Positions 55,973 through 63,721 of a DNA stretch of 64,000 bases are shown here, in pieces (the first letter of the stretch is position 1; each line of letters starts with the position of its first letter). The stretch is from Streptomyces bauhiniae. Lineage in GTDB: Bacteria > Actinomycetota > Actinomycetes > Streptomycetales > Streptomycetaceae. Below the pieces are notes generated by a model. That model saw only the letters and a program-made list of their open reading frames with translations. It was not told where the DNA came from and made no database searches. Position numbers and translations under genes: made by a program. The stretch lies in contig NZ_SRRT01000009.1 of NCBI RefSeq assembly GCF_004784475.1, positions 186,001-250,000 on the forward strand. Direction: 5' to 3'.

Positions 55973-57211
55973 GTGCGCACACACAGACACGGGACGGACC
56001 GGGACGGAACGTATGGTCCCGGCGCCGACCGCACGCGACCGGGCGGCGCTGCGACCCCTCCGCTGCTGGCCCTCCAGCGGTCGGCGGGCAACGCGGCGGT
56101 GTCCCGGCTGGTGGCGGACGCCCGCTCCGAGGACGTCGTCCAGCGCTCACCCGAGTCCTCGCGGCCCCCGTCGCGCACCTCGCAGAAGTCCGGGGACTCG
56201 CAGGAGACCGAGAGCTCCCAGGAGTCCGCGCACTCGATGACCGCCGTCGACCGGCGGAAGATCAAGTTCGCCCAGGACAAGGCCGAACTCCTCCAGCGCG
56301 TCGGCCGGATCGAGGTGTTGAAGAACGTGCCCGGCTTCATGTCCGGCCTCGACGCCTTCCTCGACAACATCGAAGCCGACATGACGGCCGGACGGCCCAC
56401 CGACGTGGACGGAGCCGCCATCGACCGGATCATCGAGGGCTTCCACGATCCGCGCGTCCAGGGCCACCGGGTCCAGTACGCCTGGTTCGTCCGGCAGCAG
56501 GGCAAGGAGGGCTTCCAGGGGGCGCTCGACCGGGTCGCGGCCGGCTCGACGGAACACGGGCACCTCTGGTCCAAGATGAACTCGGCCATCCCCACCGAGG
56601 ACGCGAGCGTGGGTCACGGTGTGGTGCTGGAGGCGTCCGTGCAGGGCCGCATCTTCGACGGCCTCCTGTTCGGGCTGCCGACCTGGAGCGCCTCCGACGC
56701 CCTGGCCGCGCTGTGGAAGCGCCTGTCGACCACCTACGTCCAGGCCCTCACCGGCACCGTCACCGCCCACGCCCTCGACGGCACCGTGGGCTCCAGCGTC
56801 CTCAGCACCCTGGAGTGGCCCGAGCTGCGCACGTCGATCGCCGAGGGCCGCGTGGACGGGCTGGCCTTCGTCGTCTACCGCTCCCGCGAGGACCCCTCGG
56901 GCGGCCCGGTGATCCTCGAGCCGGTGGAGACCTTCCAGGTCCGCACCCAGCAGGAGTTCGAGGGCCTGCCCGAGGCGCCGTCCGACCAGGCGTGGCGCGA
57001 CCGGCAGCGCGGGATCGACCAGGAGCAGCGCGCCGCCCTCGCCGACATCCACTCGCGCGAGGACGAGATCCGCGCGCTCGACGAGTTCGTCAGCGACCTC
57101 TTCCGCCGCCACGGCCGCGACCTGCGCTTCCGGGACACCCGCACCCCGCCCAACACCCGCTCCCAGTCCGCCCGCGAATCACCCCGTTCGGGCTCTCCGG
57201 GCGCCGCCTGA
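55973..57211 (+). CDS. Candidate CIS cargo protein with LQRSAGNAAV leader
   Basis: The 412-residue protein starts at GTG 55973 behind GAGGGAGCG. The N-terminus has LLALQRSAGNAAVSRLV at about 30-46 and VVQRSPESS near 55. This leader recurs in the DUF4157 protein encoded just downstream and is typical of eCIS-associated proteins. A Ser/Glu-rich spacer (SQKSGDSQETESSQESAHS) follows, then a folded part from about 90. The region at about 210-320 (WSASDALAALWKRLSTTYVQ, SVLSTLEWPELRTSIAEG) loosely recalls C-terminal toxin modules of Rhs-type proteins, but no catalytic site is evident. The gene has its own promoter, separate from the CIS operon. A role as an injected or released effector is inference. 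Confidence 0.65.
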   Translation: MRTHRHGTDRDGTYGPGADRTRPGGAATPPLLALQRSAGNAAVSRLVADARSEDVVQRSPESSRPPSRTSQKSGDSQETESSQESAHSMTAVDRRKIKFAQDKAELLQRVGRIEVLKNVPGFMSGLDAFLDNIEADMTAGRPTDVDGAAIDRIIEGFHDPRVQGHRVQYAWFVRQQGKEGFQGALDRVAAGSTEHGHLWSKMNSAIPTEDASVGHGVVLEASVQGRIFDGLLFGLPTWSASDALAALWKRLSTTYVQALTGTVTAHALDGTVGSSVLSTLEWPELRTSIAEGRVDGLAFVVYRSREDPSGGPVILEPVETFQVRTQQEFEGLPEAPSDQAWRDRQRGIDQEQRAALADIHSREDEIRALDEFVSDLFRRHGRDLRFRDTRTPPNTRSQSARESPRSGSPGAA

Positions 57212-57231
57212 GCGGGTGCCGGGCGGCCGGC

Positions 57232-58905
57232 TCAGGGGGAGGTCGACATCTGGTCGTCGGACCCCTGGTACTCGTCCCCGCTGCTCTGCGAGTCGAAGGT
57301 CATGGTCATGAACGGCTGCCCCGGCGACTGGGACCCCTCGGACATGTCCACGTCCGAACTGCTGGAAGAGCTGGAGTCGCTGTCCGGCGACGGGCCCGGC
57401 GCGTCGTGCAGCGTGTAGGTGGCCTTGTCGCCCGTACCGTGCTGGGTCACCAGCCCCGCCGCCACATACCGTTCGAGCTGCTTCTTGCGGCGGTCGGCGG
57501 GGATGACGGACTTCGACATGCCCGCCGCGTGCTGCTCGGCGGCGTCCGCGGCCGGCGTCCCGCCCTGGGCGCGCGCGTCGTGGTAGTCGTTGTGCGACAG
57601 CATGTCGGCCCGGTCGGCGCCGAGCGCGAGCAGCACGAAGTCGTCCATCTCCGCGTACGTCAGGGTCTCGCCGGCGCGGCGGTCGAGGTCGTCCATGGCC
57701 TTCTCGTAGAAGAAGAACAGGTCGCTCGGGTCGGCGCCGGACCTGATCAGGTCATTGGTGTCCGGCTCGTTGTTCCACTGCTTGTACGGCGCTCCGTCGT
57801 GGTAGACGTCGATCCGGGTCGGCACCATCACCGCACGGTGGTTGCCGTTCGCCGAGGCGTAGTGCACCACGAAGCGCACCGTGCCCGAGTCGATGTCCGC
57901 GAGCGCCTGCTCCATGCGCCGCCACATGCCGGTGCCCTGGTTGAGGGACCACTGCGGGACGATGTTCCGGGGGTCGTCCACACCGCCGACCTCCAGACCC
58001 ATGACGTGCCCGCGGTCGTACCCGGCGCCGCCGAACAGGTCCCGCCACACGTCCGCCTCGCTGGGCACCTTCCACTTGTGGCCGGCCGCCTGCCCCTTGT
58101 ACGCCTGCTGGAGCTTGCGCACCGCGACCGGGTTGGGCGCGGCGGCCCTGCCCTTGGTACCGGTCTTGTTGACCGGGCCGCTCACCTGGCGCGGACGCTC
58201 GATCCGCAGGTTCTGCGCGGCCCCCGCCCCCTTCTTGGTGGGTACGTAATGCGAGACCTGCGCGTTCTCCAGGTCCATGGTCAGGGCCCGCTGCACCATG
58301 CCGGGGTCCGCGCCGACGGCCCGCTGCACCGGCTCGGAGGCGCCCCCGCCGTCCGGCACCGGCCCGGACATCACCCGGTGCGCGTTGGCCTCCGCCGCCC
58401 GCTCGAAACGGTCACCGGGATCAGAGAGAGCGAACCCGTGCCCCGAGTCGGTCCCGGACACCGGCCCCTGCCGCTGCTGCACCACATGCGTCAACTCGTG
58501 CGCCAGCGTGTGCTTGTCCCCGCCCCCGCGCCCCAGTACGACATGACTGCCCGCGGTGTACGCACGGGCGCCGATCTCGGTCGCCGACCGCTCCGCGTCC
58601 GGCCCGCTGTGCACCCGCACATCCCCGAACCCGGTCCCGAACCGCGCCTCCATCTCCCCGCGCACCGAGGCGTCCAGCGGCCGTCCGGGCCCGCGCAGCA
58701 CCCGGTTGACCGAGGACCGCTGCACGGCGGCCGCGGCGGCGGCGTTCCCGGCGGACCGCTGGAGCGCCGCGACACCGGCCGGACTCACCGCCCGGCCGGG
58801 CCCGGCGGGCCGCACGGCCTCCGCCCGGCCCCCGGAAGCCGAACTCCGGTCCTCCGCCGCCTCGTTCCCGGCGTCCTGCCGGTTCCGCCGCTGGTGTGTC
58901 GCCAT
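57232..58905 (-). CDS. DUF4157 (eCIS core) protein with DNA/RNA non-specific endonuclease-like domain
   Basis: The 557-residue protein is a probable CIS cargo. Residues 35-65 carry VAALQRSAGNAAAAAAVQRS. The DUF4157 domain (about 75-150) has LDASVRGEMEARFGTGFGDV, VRVHSG and the metalloprotease-like HELTHVVQQRQG near 135. VQRA repeats follow near 195-207. A second domain at about 220-400 contains YDRGHVMGLEVGGVDDPRNI near 295, then VPQWSLNQGTGMWRRMEQAL. These are the DRGH active-site motif and the N-x-x-P...N...W...E helix of non-specific nucleases. The last 50 residues are Ser/Asp-rich and disordered. Start ATG 58905 follows GAGGAAAGG. It converges with the 55973 gene with a 20-base gap. Confidence 0.85.
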   Translation of the reverse strand: MATHQRRNRQDAGNEAAEDRSSASGGRAEAVRPAGPGRAVSPAGVAALQRSAGNAAAAAAVQRSSVNRVLRGPGRPLDASVRGEMEARFGTGFGDVRVHSGPDAERSATEIGARAYTAGSHVVLGRGGGDKHTLAHELTHVVQQRQGPVSGTDSGHGFALSDPGDRFERAAEANAHRVMSGPVPDGGGASEPVQRAVGADPGMVQRALTMDLENAQVSHYVPTKKGAGAAQNLRIERPRQVSGPVNKTGTKGRAAAPNPVAVRKLQQAYKGQAAGHKWKVPSEADVWRDLFGGAGYDRGHVMGLEVGGVDDPRNIVPQWSLNQGTGMWRRMEQALADIDSGTVRFVVHYASANGNHRAVMVPTRIDVYHDGAPYKQWNNEPDTNDLIRSGADPSDLFFFYEKAMDDLDRRAGETLTYAEMDDFVLLALGADRADMLSHNDYHDARAQGGTPAADAAEQHAAGMSKSVIPADRRKKQLERYVAAGLVTQHGTGDKATYTLHDAPGPSPDSDSSSSSSSDVDMSEGSQSPGQPFMTMTFDSQSSGDEYQGSDDQMSTSP

Positions 58906-59027
58906 CTCGCACCTTTCCTCAGTACCTCCATGGTGCGGACCGCTCGCGTGGGGCGCCAGGGCGAGCGAGGCACTGTGCGGGCATCGCGGGTGCCCGAACG
59001 GGACCCCACCGCGCTTCGGGGCCGGCC

Positions 59028-59061
59028 GAGTGTGGCCCCGCCCGAGGACGGGACCACACTC
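59028..59061 (-). terminator. Hairpin after the GH92 gene
   Basis: GAGTGTGG and CCACACTC pair perfectly, a C/A mismatch follows, and CCCG/CGGG close the stem over an 8-base loop. It is 6 bases after the GH92 stop on the minus strand. No T-run is present. Confidence 0.6.
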
Positions 59062-59067
59062 AGGTGC

Positions 59068-61845
59068 TCAGGCCGCCGGAAGGGTCCACTTCTGGGCAGC
59101 CGACCCGTTGCAGCCGTAGATCTGCAGCCGGGTGCCCTCCGCCGTGGCGGAGTTGGGATCGTCCAGGCACAGACCGGAGCCCGCGTTCTTCAGTGAACCG
59201 TCCGAGCCGGCCGTCCACTTCTGCGCGCCGGTGCCGTTGCACGCGTAGAGCTGGACGAGAGTGCCGTTGGTCGTCCCGCTGTTGGTCACGTCGAGGCACT
59301 TGCCGAGCGTGCGCAGGGTGCCGTCCGAGGCGACCGTCCAGTCCTGGGCGTACGTACCGTTGCAGGTCCAGAGCTGGATCGCCGTGTGGTCCGCGGTACC
59401 GGAGTTGGCGTCGTCCACGCAGAGCGAGGAACTGACACCGGACTTCACCGGACCGACCCGGGGCTTGGCCGGGGCGGAGGTGTCACCGGGGTAGGACGGG
59501 GGAGCGGCGGAAGCCCCGCTCGCCCAGGCGGTGTTGGCGGTGGTGCCCAGGGTGAAGCCGAGGGTGCCGCCCGACGTGAGCGCGGACGTCGGGGCGTAGG
59601 CGTTGTTCCACGCCGAGCCGTTGAAGGTCGCGGACTGGACGTAGGGGGCGTTGTCCGCCGCGCCGGAGCCGTTGACGGTGAGCGTCTTGCCCGAGGGGAG
59701 GGTGACCTGGGCCTGCGGGAACAGCGGGGAACCGAGGGCGAGATCGGCCGTGCCCGGCGTCATCGGGAACATGCCGAGCGCCGACCAGACGTACCAGGCA
59801 CTCATCGCGCCCAGGTCGTCGTTGCCGTCGGCCAACCCTGCGGGGGAGTTGGACCAGATCTGGTCCTGGACCGCCCGCACCGTCGCCTGGGTTTTGTACG
59901 GCATGCCGATGTAGTCGTACTCCCACGGGAGTTCGATGCTCGGCTCGTTGCCCACCCAGGCGTAGCCGTTGGCGCCGGTGTAGCTGCGCAGCACGGTGTC
60001 GAGGTAGTCGCCCATCACCTTGTTGCCGCCCTTGGCGGTGGCGAGCCCGGCCACGTTGAACGGCACCATGCCGGTGTAGATCCAGGAGTCGGCCTCCACC
60101 ATGTCCGTCCCGCTGGTCGGGTCGAACCCGCCGGTCCATGTGCCGTTGAGGTTGCGCGGCTGGACGAAGCCGGAGGCGGGGTTGAGCACGTTGCGCCAGT
60201 CCTGCGCCCGGTGCGCGTACGTCTTCTGGCTCCCGCTGTCGCCCAGGGCGCCGGCGAAGGCGGAGAGGGCGAAGTCGGCGGTGTTGTACTCCAGGGTGGT
60301 GGCGACGGGACCGTAGAAGTTGCAGCATCCGTAGCTGCCGTCGTGCGGCTCGTAGCCCGGATTGTCGAGGTAATTGAGGCCAGGACGGTCGTTGTTGGCG
60401 GTGCTGGCCTGCTTCAGCAGACCCGCGAGGGCCGCCGAGGTGTCGAAGTTCCGCGCGCCGAATGCGTAGTAGTCGGCGATGATCGCGGCGGCCGGGTCAC
60501 CGACCATGACATAGGACTCGCCGTTGTTCTCCGACCACTTGGGGAAGATCCCGGTCTGCTGGTAGTCGTCGACCATCGACTGGGCGGTGTCGGACGCCAC
60601 TTGGGGACTGACCAGCGCCTCCAACTGGGCCTGGGAGCGGTAGATGTCCCAGCCGGAGTAGTTGGCGTACGCGGCCCGGTGACCGGAGTCCACCTGGTGC
60701 GTTTTGCCGTCGAAGCCGAAGTACTGGCCGTTGGTGTCGCTGATGACGTTCGGGTGCAGCAACGAGTGGTAGAGCGCGGTGTAGAAGATCTTCTGCTGGT
60801 CCGAGGTCCCGCCGCCGATCAGCACCTTGCCCAGTGCCGAGTCCCAGGCGTCGTGCGCCGAGGTGCGGACGGCGTCGAAGTTCCAGTTGGGGTTCTCCGC
60901 CGCGCGGTTGGCGCTCGCGTTGGCGATCGAGACGTAGGAGACGCCCACCTTGGCCTGGACGACCTGACTGGAGCTGGTGTCGAAGGTGACGTGGGCGTTG
61001 GACGCGGCGGCCTTGGGGGTCGCGCCGTCCTTGACGGCCTTGGGCGCGGTGCCGTGCAGGCGGGGGTGGTTGGGCTTGTCCGCCGCGTTCTTCCCGGCCC
61101 GCTCGGTGCTCGGCGCCGCCTTCGACGGCGCGAGCGAGCTGCCGCTGGTGGCGAAGGGCCGGTCGAAGACCATGTCGAAGTAGACGGTGTAGCTGTTCCC
61201 GGCCCCGCAGAACCGGCCGCTCGTGACCTGCCCGCTGACCTCGGTGCTGGACACCACGTTGAACTGGGTCGAACTGGCGCCGTTCTGGCTGCCGTTCAGC
61301 TTGAAGAGCAAGTTGGCCTGGGTGGTGGCGGGGAAGGTGAACCGCGCCATCCCGCTCCGCGTGGTGGTGGCCAGCTCGGTGGTCACCTTGTTGTCCAGCG
61401 CGACCTTGTACGAGCCTGCCGTGGCGGACTCGTTGGCGTGCGAGAAGGAGTCGGTCGCCGAGTTGTTGACGGCACCGACCGTCGGCAGCACCGGCACGTC
61501 CCCCGCCGCCCCGCAGCCCGGCCCGGCGATGTGCGTGAGGCTGAACCCGGTGATCGAGGAGTCCTTGTACTCGTACCCGCCGCCCGGTGGCCGCGACGAG
61601 GTGTCCGGACTCCACTGCACCATGCCGAACGGCACGTCGGCGCCCGGGAAGTCATTGGCGTCGTTGGACGTTCCGATGAACGGGTTGACCAGATCGGCCG
61701 GATGAGCCACGAAATCAGCGACCCGCGCGGGCACCGCCGAAGCGGGCAGCGCGTACGCACCGACCAGCGCGGCCCCTGCGACGGCGGCAGCCGCCGCGTA
61801 GCCCCGACGCGCACGCCGGGGTCTGGCTAACGAAATCCAGGACAT
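59068..61845 (-). CDS. Secreted GH92 alpha-mannosidase-like enzyme with ricin-type lectin domain
   Basis: The 925-residue precursor has a signal peptide with an Arg-rich start (LARPRRARRGYAAAAAVAGA, cleavage near residue 40 after SAVPA). A family 92 glycosidase follows at about 45-780 (VNPFIGTSNDANDFPGADVP, GMVQWSPDTS, SGWDIYRSQAQLEALVSPQV, GNDDLGAMSAWYVWSALGMF). The C-terminal ricin-B lectin (about 800-925) has three QLW/QKW-type repeats (GTAIQLWTCN-like, AQDW, AQKW twice). GH92 enzymes are calcium-dependent exo-alpha-mannosidases, and the lectin should hold the substrate. Start ATG 61845 follows AGGAGGCACAGAAC. A LacI-type palindrome lies 64 bases upstream. Confidence 0.9.
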   Translation of the reverse strand: MSWISLARPRRARRGYAAAAAVAGAALVGAYALPASAVPARVADFVAHPADLVNPFIGTSNDANDFPGADVPFGMVQWSPDTSSRPPGGGYEYKDSSITGFSLTHIAGPGCGAAGDVPVLPTVGAVNNSATDSFSHANESATAGSYKVALDNKVTTELATTTRSGMARFTFPATTQANLLFKLNGSQNGASSTQFNVVSSTEVSGQVTSGRFCGAGNSYTVYFDMVFDRPFATSGSSLAPSKAAPSTERAGKNAADKPNHPRLHGTAPKAVKDGATPKAAASNAHVTFDTSSSQVVQAKVGVSYVSIANASANRAAENPNWNFDAVRTSAHDAWDSALGKVLIGGGTSDQQKIFYTALYHSLLHPNVISDTNGQYFGFDGKTHQVDSGHRAAYANYSGWDIYRSQAQLEALVSPQVASDTAQSMVDDYQQTGIFPKWSENNGESYVMVGDPAAAIIADYYAFGARNFDTSAALAGLLKQASTANNDRPGLNYLDNPGYEPHDGSYGCCNFYGPVATTLEYNTADFALSAFAGALGDSGSQKTYAHRAQDWRNVLNPASGFVQPRNLNGTWTGGFDPTSGTDMVEADSWIYTGMVPFNVAGLATAKGGNKVMGDYLDTVLRSYTGANGYAWVGNEPSIELPWEYDYIGMPYKTQATVRAVQDQIWSNSPAGLADGNDDLGAMSAWYVWSALGMFPMTPGTADLALGSPLFPQAQVTLPSGKTLTVNGSGAADNAPYVQSATFNGSAWNNAYAPTSALTSGGTLGFTLGTTANTAWASGASAAPPSYPGDTSAPAKPRVGPVKSGVSSSLCVDDANSGTADHTAIQLWTCNGTYAQDWTVASDGTLRTLGKCLDVTNSGTTNGTLVQLYACNGTGAQKWTAGSDGSLKNAGSGLCLDDPNSATAEGTRLQIYGCNGSAAQKWTLPAA

Positions 61846-61909
61846 TGTTCTGTGCCTCCTGTGGGAGTGGGGGAGAGCGAGGCGGAACCGGGAACCTCCC
61901 TGGCGTGGT

Positions 61910-61921
61910 GACAACGTTGTC
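61910..61921. promoter_or_regulatory. LacI/GalR-type operator palindrome before the GH92 gene
   Basis: GACAACGTTGTC is a perfect 12-base palindrome with the central CG step typical of LacI-family operators. A partial copy (GGCAACGTAGT) stands about 20 bases further. It lies 64-76 bases before the GH92 ATG, where it would cover the promoter. Confidence 0.55.
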
Positions 61922-62034
61922 TCAGCGCTGTGGCAACGTAGTGGCGGGTCGTGCTCACGTCAATGCTGTGGGTAAGGGTGGCGCGGATGAGGTCGGGGTG
62001 CCTTCACGGAGAATCCATCCCCTACGGTTCCGTC

Positions 62035-62538
62035 ATGACAACTACGGCGCCCCGCCCCGACCTTCGGCCCCCCGGTCTGAACGCCGACGAGAAGACCACC
62101 CTGCTGACCTTCCTGGACTACCTGCGCGAGTCCGTCGTCGCGAAGGCGGCCGGCGTTCCGGAGCCGGCGGTCCGCACGCCCGGCGTCCCTTCCGGGACCA
62201 GCCTGCTCCAACTGCTCAAGCACCTGACCGCCGTCGAACTCAACTGGTTCGTCTGGGCCTACACCGGCGCCGACCGCGACCGCTGGGACGACGAGGGCAC
62301 GGTGTCCGCCGACGACACCGCGTCGGACGTGGCGGACGCCTACCGCGCGGCGATCGCCCAGGCCAACGAAGTCGTCCTCGCCTGCACCGACCTGGACCGC
62401 CCCGGCGCCCGCTCACTGCGCGAGACCCCGCCGCCGTCGATGCGCTGGGTGCTGGTGCACATGATCGAGGAGACAGCCCGGCACGCGGGTCACGCGGACA
62501 TCCTGCGCGAGCAGATCGACGGCTCGATCGGCCGGTGA
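62035..62538 (+). CDS. DinB-fold protein (DUF664 / mini-circle protein type)
   Basis: The 167-residue four-helix protein matches the DUF664 members of the DinB superfamily. LTFLDYLRESVVAKAAGVPE begins helix one, KHLTAVELNWFVWAYTGADR holds the first metal histidine, and MIEETARHAGHADILREQID holds the second and third. Actinobacterial members are often mycothiol-dependent transferases or isomerases, which would suit mtr at 32.7 kb, but no substrate is visible. The ATG at 62035 is preferred to earlier in-frame starts because it begins the conserved region. Binding site is weak. Confidence 0.85.
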   Translation: MTTTAPRPDLRPPGLNADEKTTLLTFLDYLRESVVAKAAGVPEPAVRTPGVPSGTSLLQLLKHLTAVELNWFVWAYTGADRDRWDDEGTVSADDTASDVADAYRAAIAQANEVVLACTDLDRPGARSLRETPPPSMRWVLVHMIEETARHAGHADILREQIDGSIGR

Positions 62539-62539
62539 C

Positions 62540-62835
62540 GCCAGCAACGCCGTGCGACCGTACCGGCCAACGGCACGGCGGAGACTTCGGCCCGGACGCG
62601 GGCGCCCGCTCCGGAACCGTCGCGCCGGAGGCTGTCGTAGGAGATCCCGGCGGCGGTGTGGCGGGCGCGGATACGGGCCCAGCGGTACGGCAGCCCGAAC
62701 GCCGCCCGCGCGTCGGGGTCGGCGGCCCAGCGCAGGAAGACCAGTTCGCCACCATTGCCGGAACAGGACGCGCGAGAGGGGGCGCGGGGGCAGGGGCGTG
62801 ACGTCCTCCACGTGATCGGATGTTTCCGCGGTCAC
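62540..62835 (-). pseudogene. Remnant of a DUF2071-like gene
   Basis: A minus-strand GTG (62835) overlaps the stop of the SDR gene (GTGA) and opens VTAETSDHVEDVTPLPPRPL, then SRVLFRQWWR. This is the N-terminus of DUF2071-type proteins. Around 62745-62755 the homology jumps to another frame, ELVFLRWAADPDARAAFGLP and YRWARIRARH, which resembles the middle of the same family. The intervening conserved segment is missing. A frameshift with internal deletion explains both. The overlap shows that the gene was once part of the SDR operon. Confidence 0.5.
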
Positions 62836-63512
62836 GACGTACCTCGCTCCGACCTCACGCGTCCCGCGCGCATGCCCTCCACGATCGTGTCGACGGCCTC
62901 CGCCACCGTGATGCCCGGTGGCAGGGCCGGAGCGGTGCCGGTCACCGCGCGTCCGGCGAAACCGGACTCGACGTGGGGCAGGCAGATCTCCAGCACCCCC
63001 ACCCCGGATCGCCGCAACTCCCGGCGGACAGCCGCCAGCCAGGTGGCCAGCGCGGCCTTCGCCGCCGCGTAGTCCGCCATGCCGGCCGGTGCCGAACGGG
63101 CGACGGTGCCCGTCACGGCGGCGAGCAGTCCGCCCGAGGACACATGGGTCGAGGCGGAGCGCAGGATCGCCATGGGGGCGAGCGCGTTGACCGCCATCAC
63201 ATGCTCCGCGACCGCTTCCCCGATCTCGCCGACCGGCCCGAACGCGGCCACCCCCACACAGACCACCACGGCATCGAGCCCACCCAGCTCCCGCGCCGCC
63301 CACGCAGCGGTGCCCTCGGCGCCGTCGAGGTCCCAGGCGTCGAAGGTCCGCGAGGGGCCGGGCCCGCATCGCTCGCGCACCCGGGCCAGCCGGGCCGAGT
63401 CCCGCCCAGCGAGTGCGGTCACCGCCCCGAGCCCGGCCAGCCGCTCGGCCAGCGCCGAACCGATGTCACCGGTCGCCCCGGCGACGAGAATGCGTGCGCC
63501 CCGGATCTCCAC
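62832..63512 (-). CDS. SDR-family oxidoreductase
   Basis: This 226-residue short-chain dehydrogenase has the cofactor site ILVAGATGDIGSALAERLAG, LDAVVVCVGVAAFGPV replacing the usual NNAG, and the catalytic ADYAAAKAALATWL (YxxxK). Ser in LLAAVTGTVARSAPAGM is less clear, since a Thr occupies the usual position. The substrate is unknown. Start GTG 63512 follows GGCGGGAGGCACG. The stop overlaps the GTG of the DUF2071-like remnant. Confidence 0.85.
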   Translation of the reverse strand: MEIRGARILVAGATGDIGSALAERLAGLGAVTALAGRDSARLARVRERCGPGPSRTFDAWDLDGAEGTAAWAARELGGLDAVVVCVGVAAFGPVGEIGEAVAEHVMAVNALAPMAILRSASTHVSSGGLLAAVTGTVARSAPAGMADYAAAKAALATWLAAVRRELRRSGVGVLEICLPHVESGFAGRAVTGTAPALPPGITVAEAVDTIVEGMRAGRVRSERGTS

Positions 63513-63562
63513 ACCGTGCCTCCCGCCTCCTGGAAAGACTTCGCCCGGTGCGGGCCGGGCGG

Positions 63563-63721
63563 ATGCGGCGGGGCGGCTTCGCGTTCCTCCTGTGCGGTCA
63601 CGTCTTCTCCGAGGGCCGGCCGGTCGGGATGGGGCGCGTCATCGGGGACGGCGGCTGCTTCTTCGGCTTCGAACCGACGGCACCCGCTTCCATCGGCATG
63701 CACCGCTTCTTCCCCCGGTGA
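63563..63721 (+). pseudogene. Remnant of a GNAT N-acetyltransferase gene
   Basis: The frame from ATG 63563 gives 52 residues. GRPVGMGRVIGDGGCFF is the central beta-strand pair of a common GNAT subfamily. GFEPTAPASIGMHRFF is the C-terminal strand of the same subfamily, where G-F-x-P-T-A-P-x-S-x-GM is typical. The acetyl-CoA loop (QGxGxG/A) and the roughly 60 residues that belong between them are missing at the CFF-GFEP junction. This is an in-frame internal deletion of an otherwise recognisable gene. Confidence 0.55.

Noticed and set aside
34026..58905. Cluster considered as a prophage.
   Set aside because: There are no head, terminase, portal, lysis, integrase or attachment genes or sites; the DUF4255 cap and AAA+ ATPase mark an injection system.
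62559..62815. Short + strand frames over the DUF2071-like remnant.
   Set aside because: They are Arg/Pro-rich shadows without start signals; the similarity is on the other strand.
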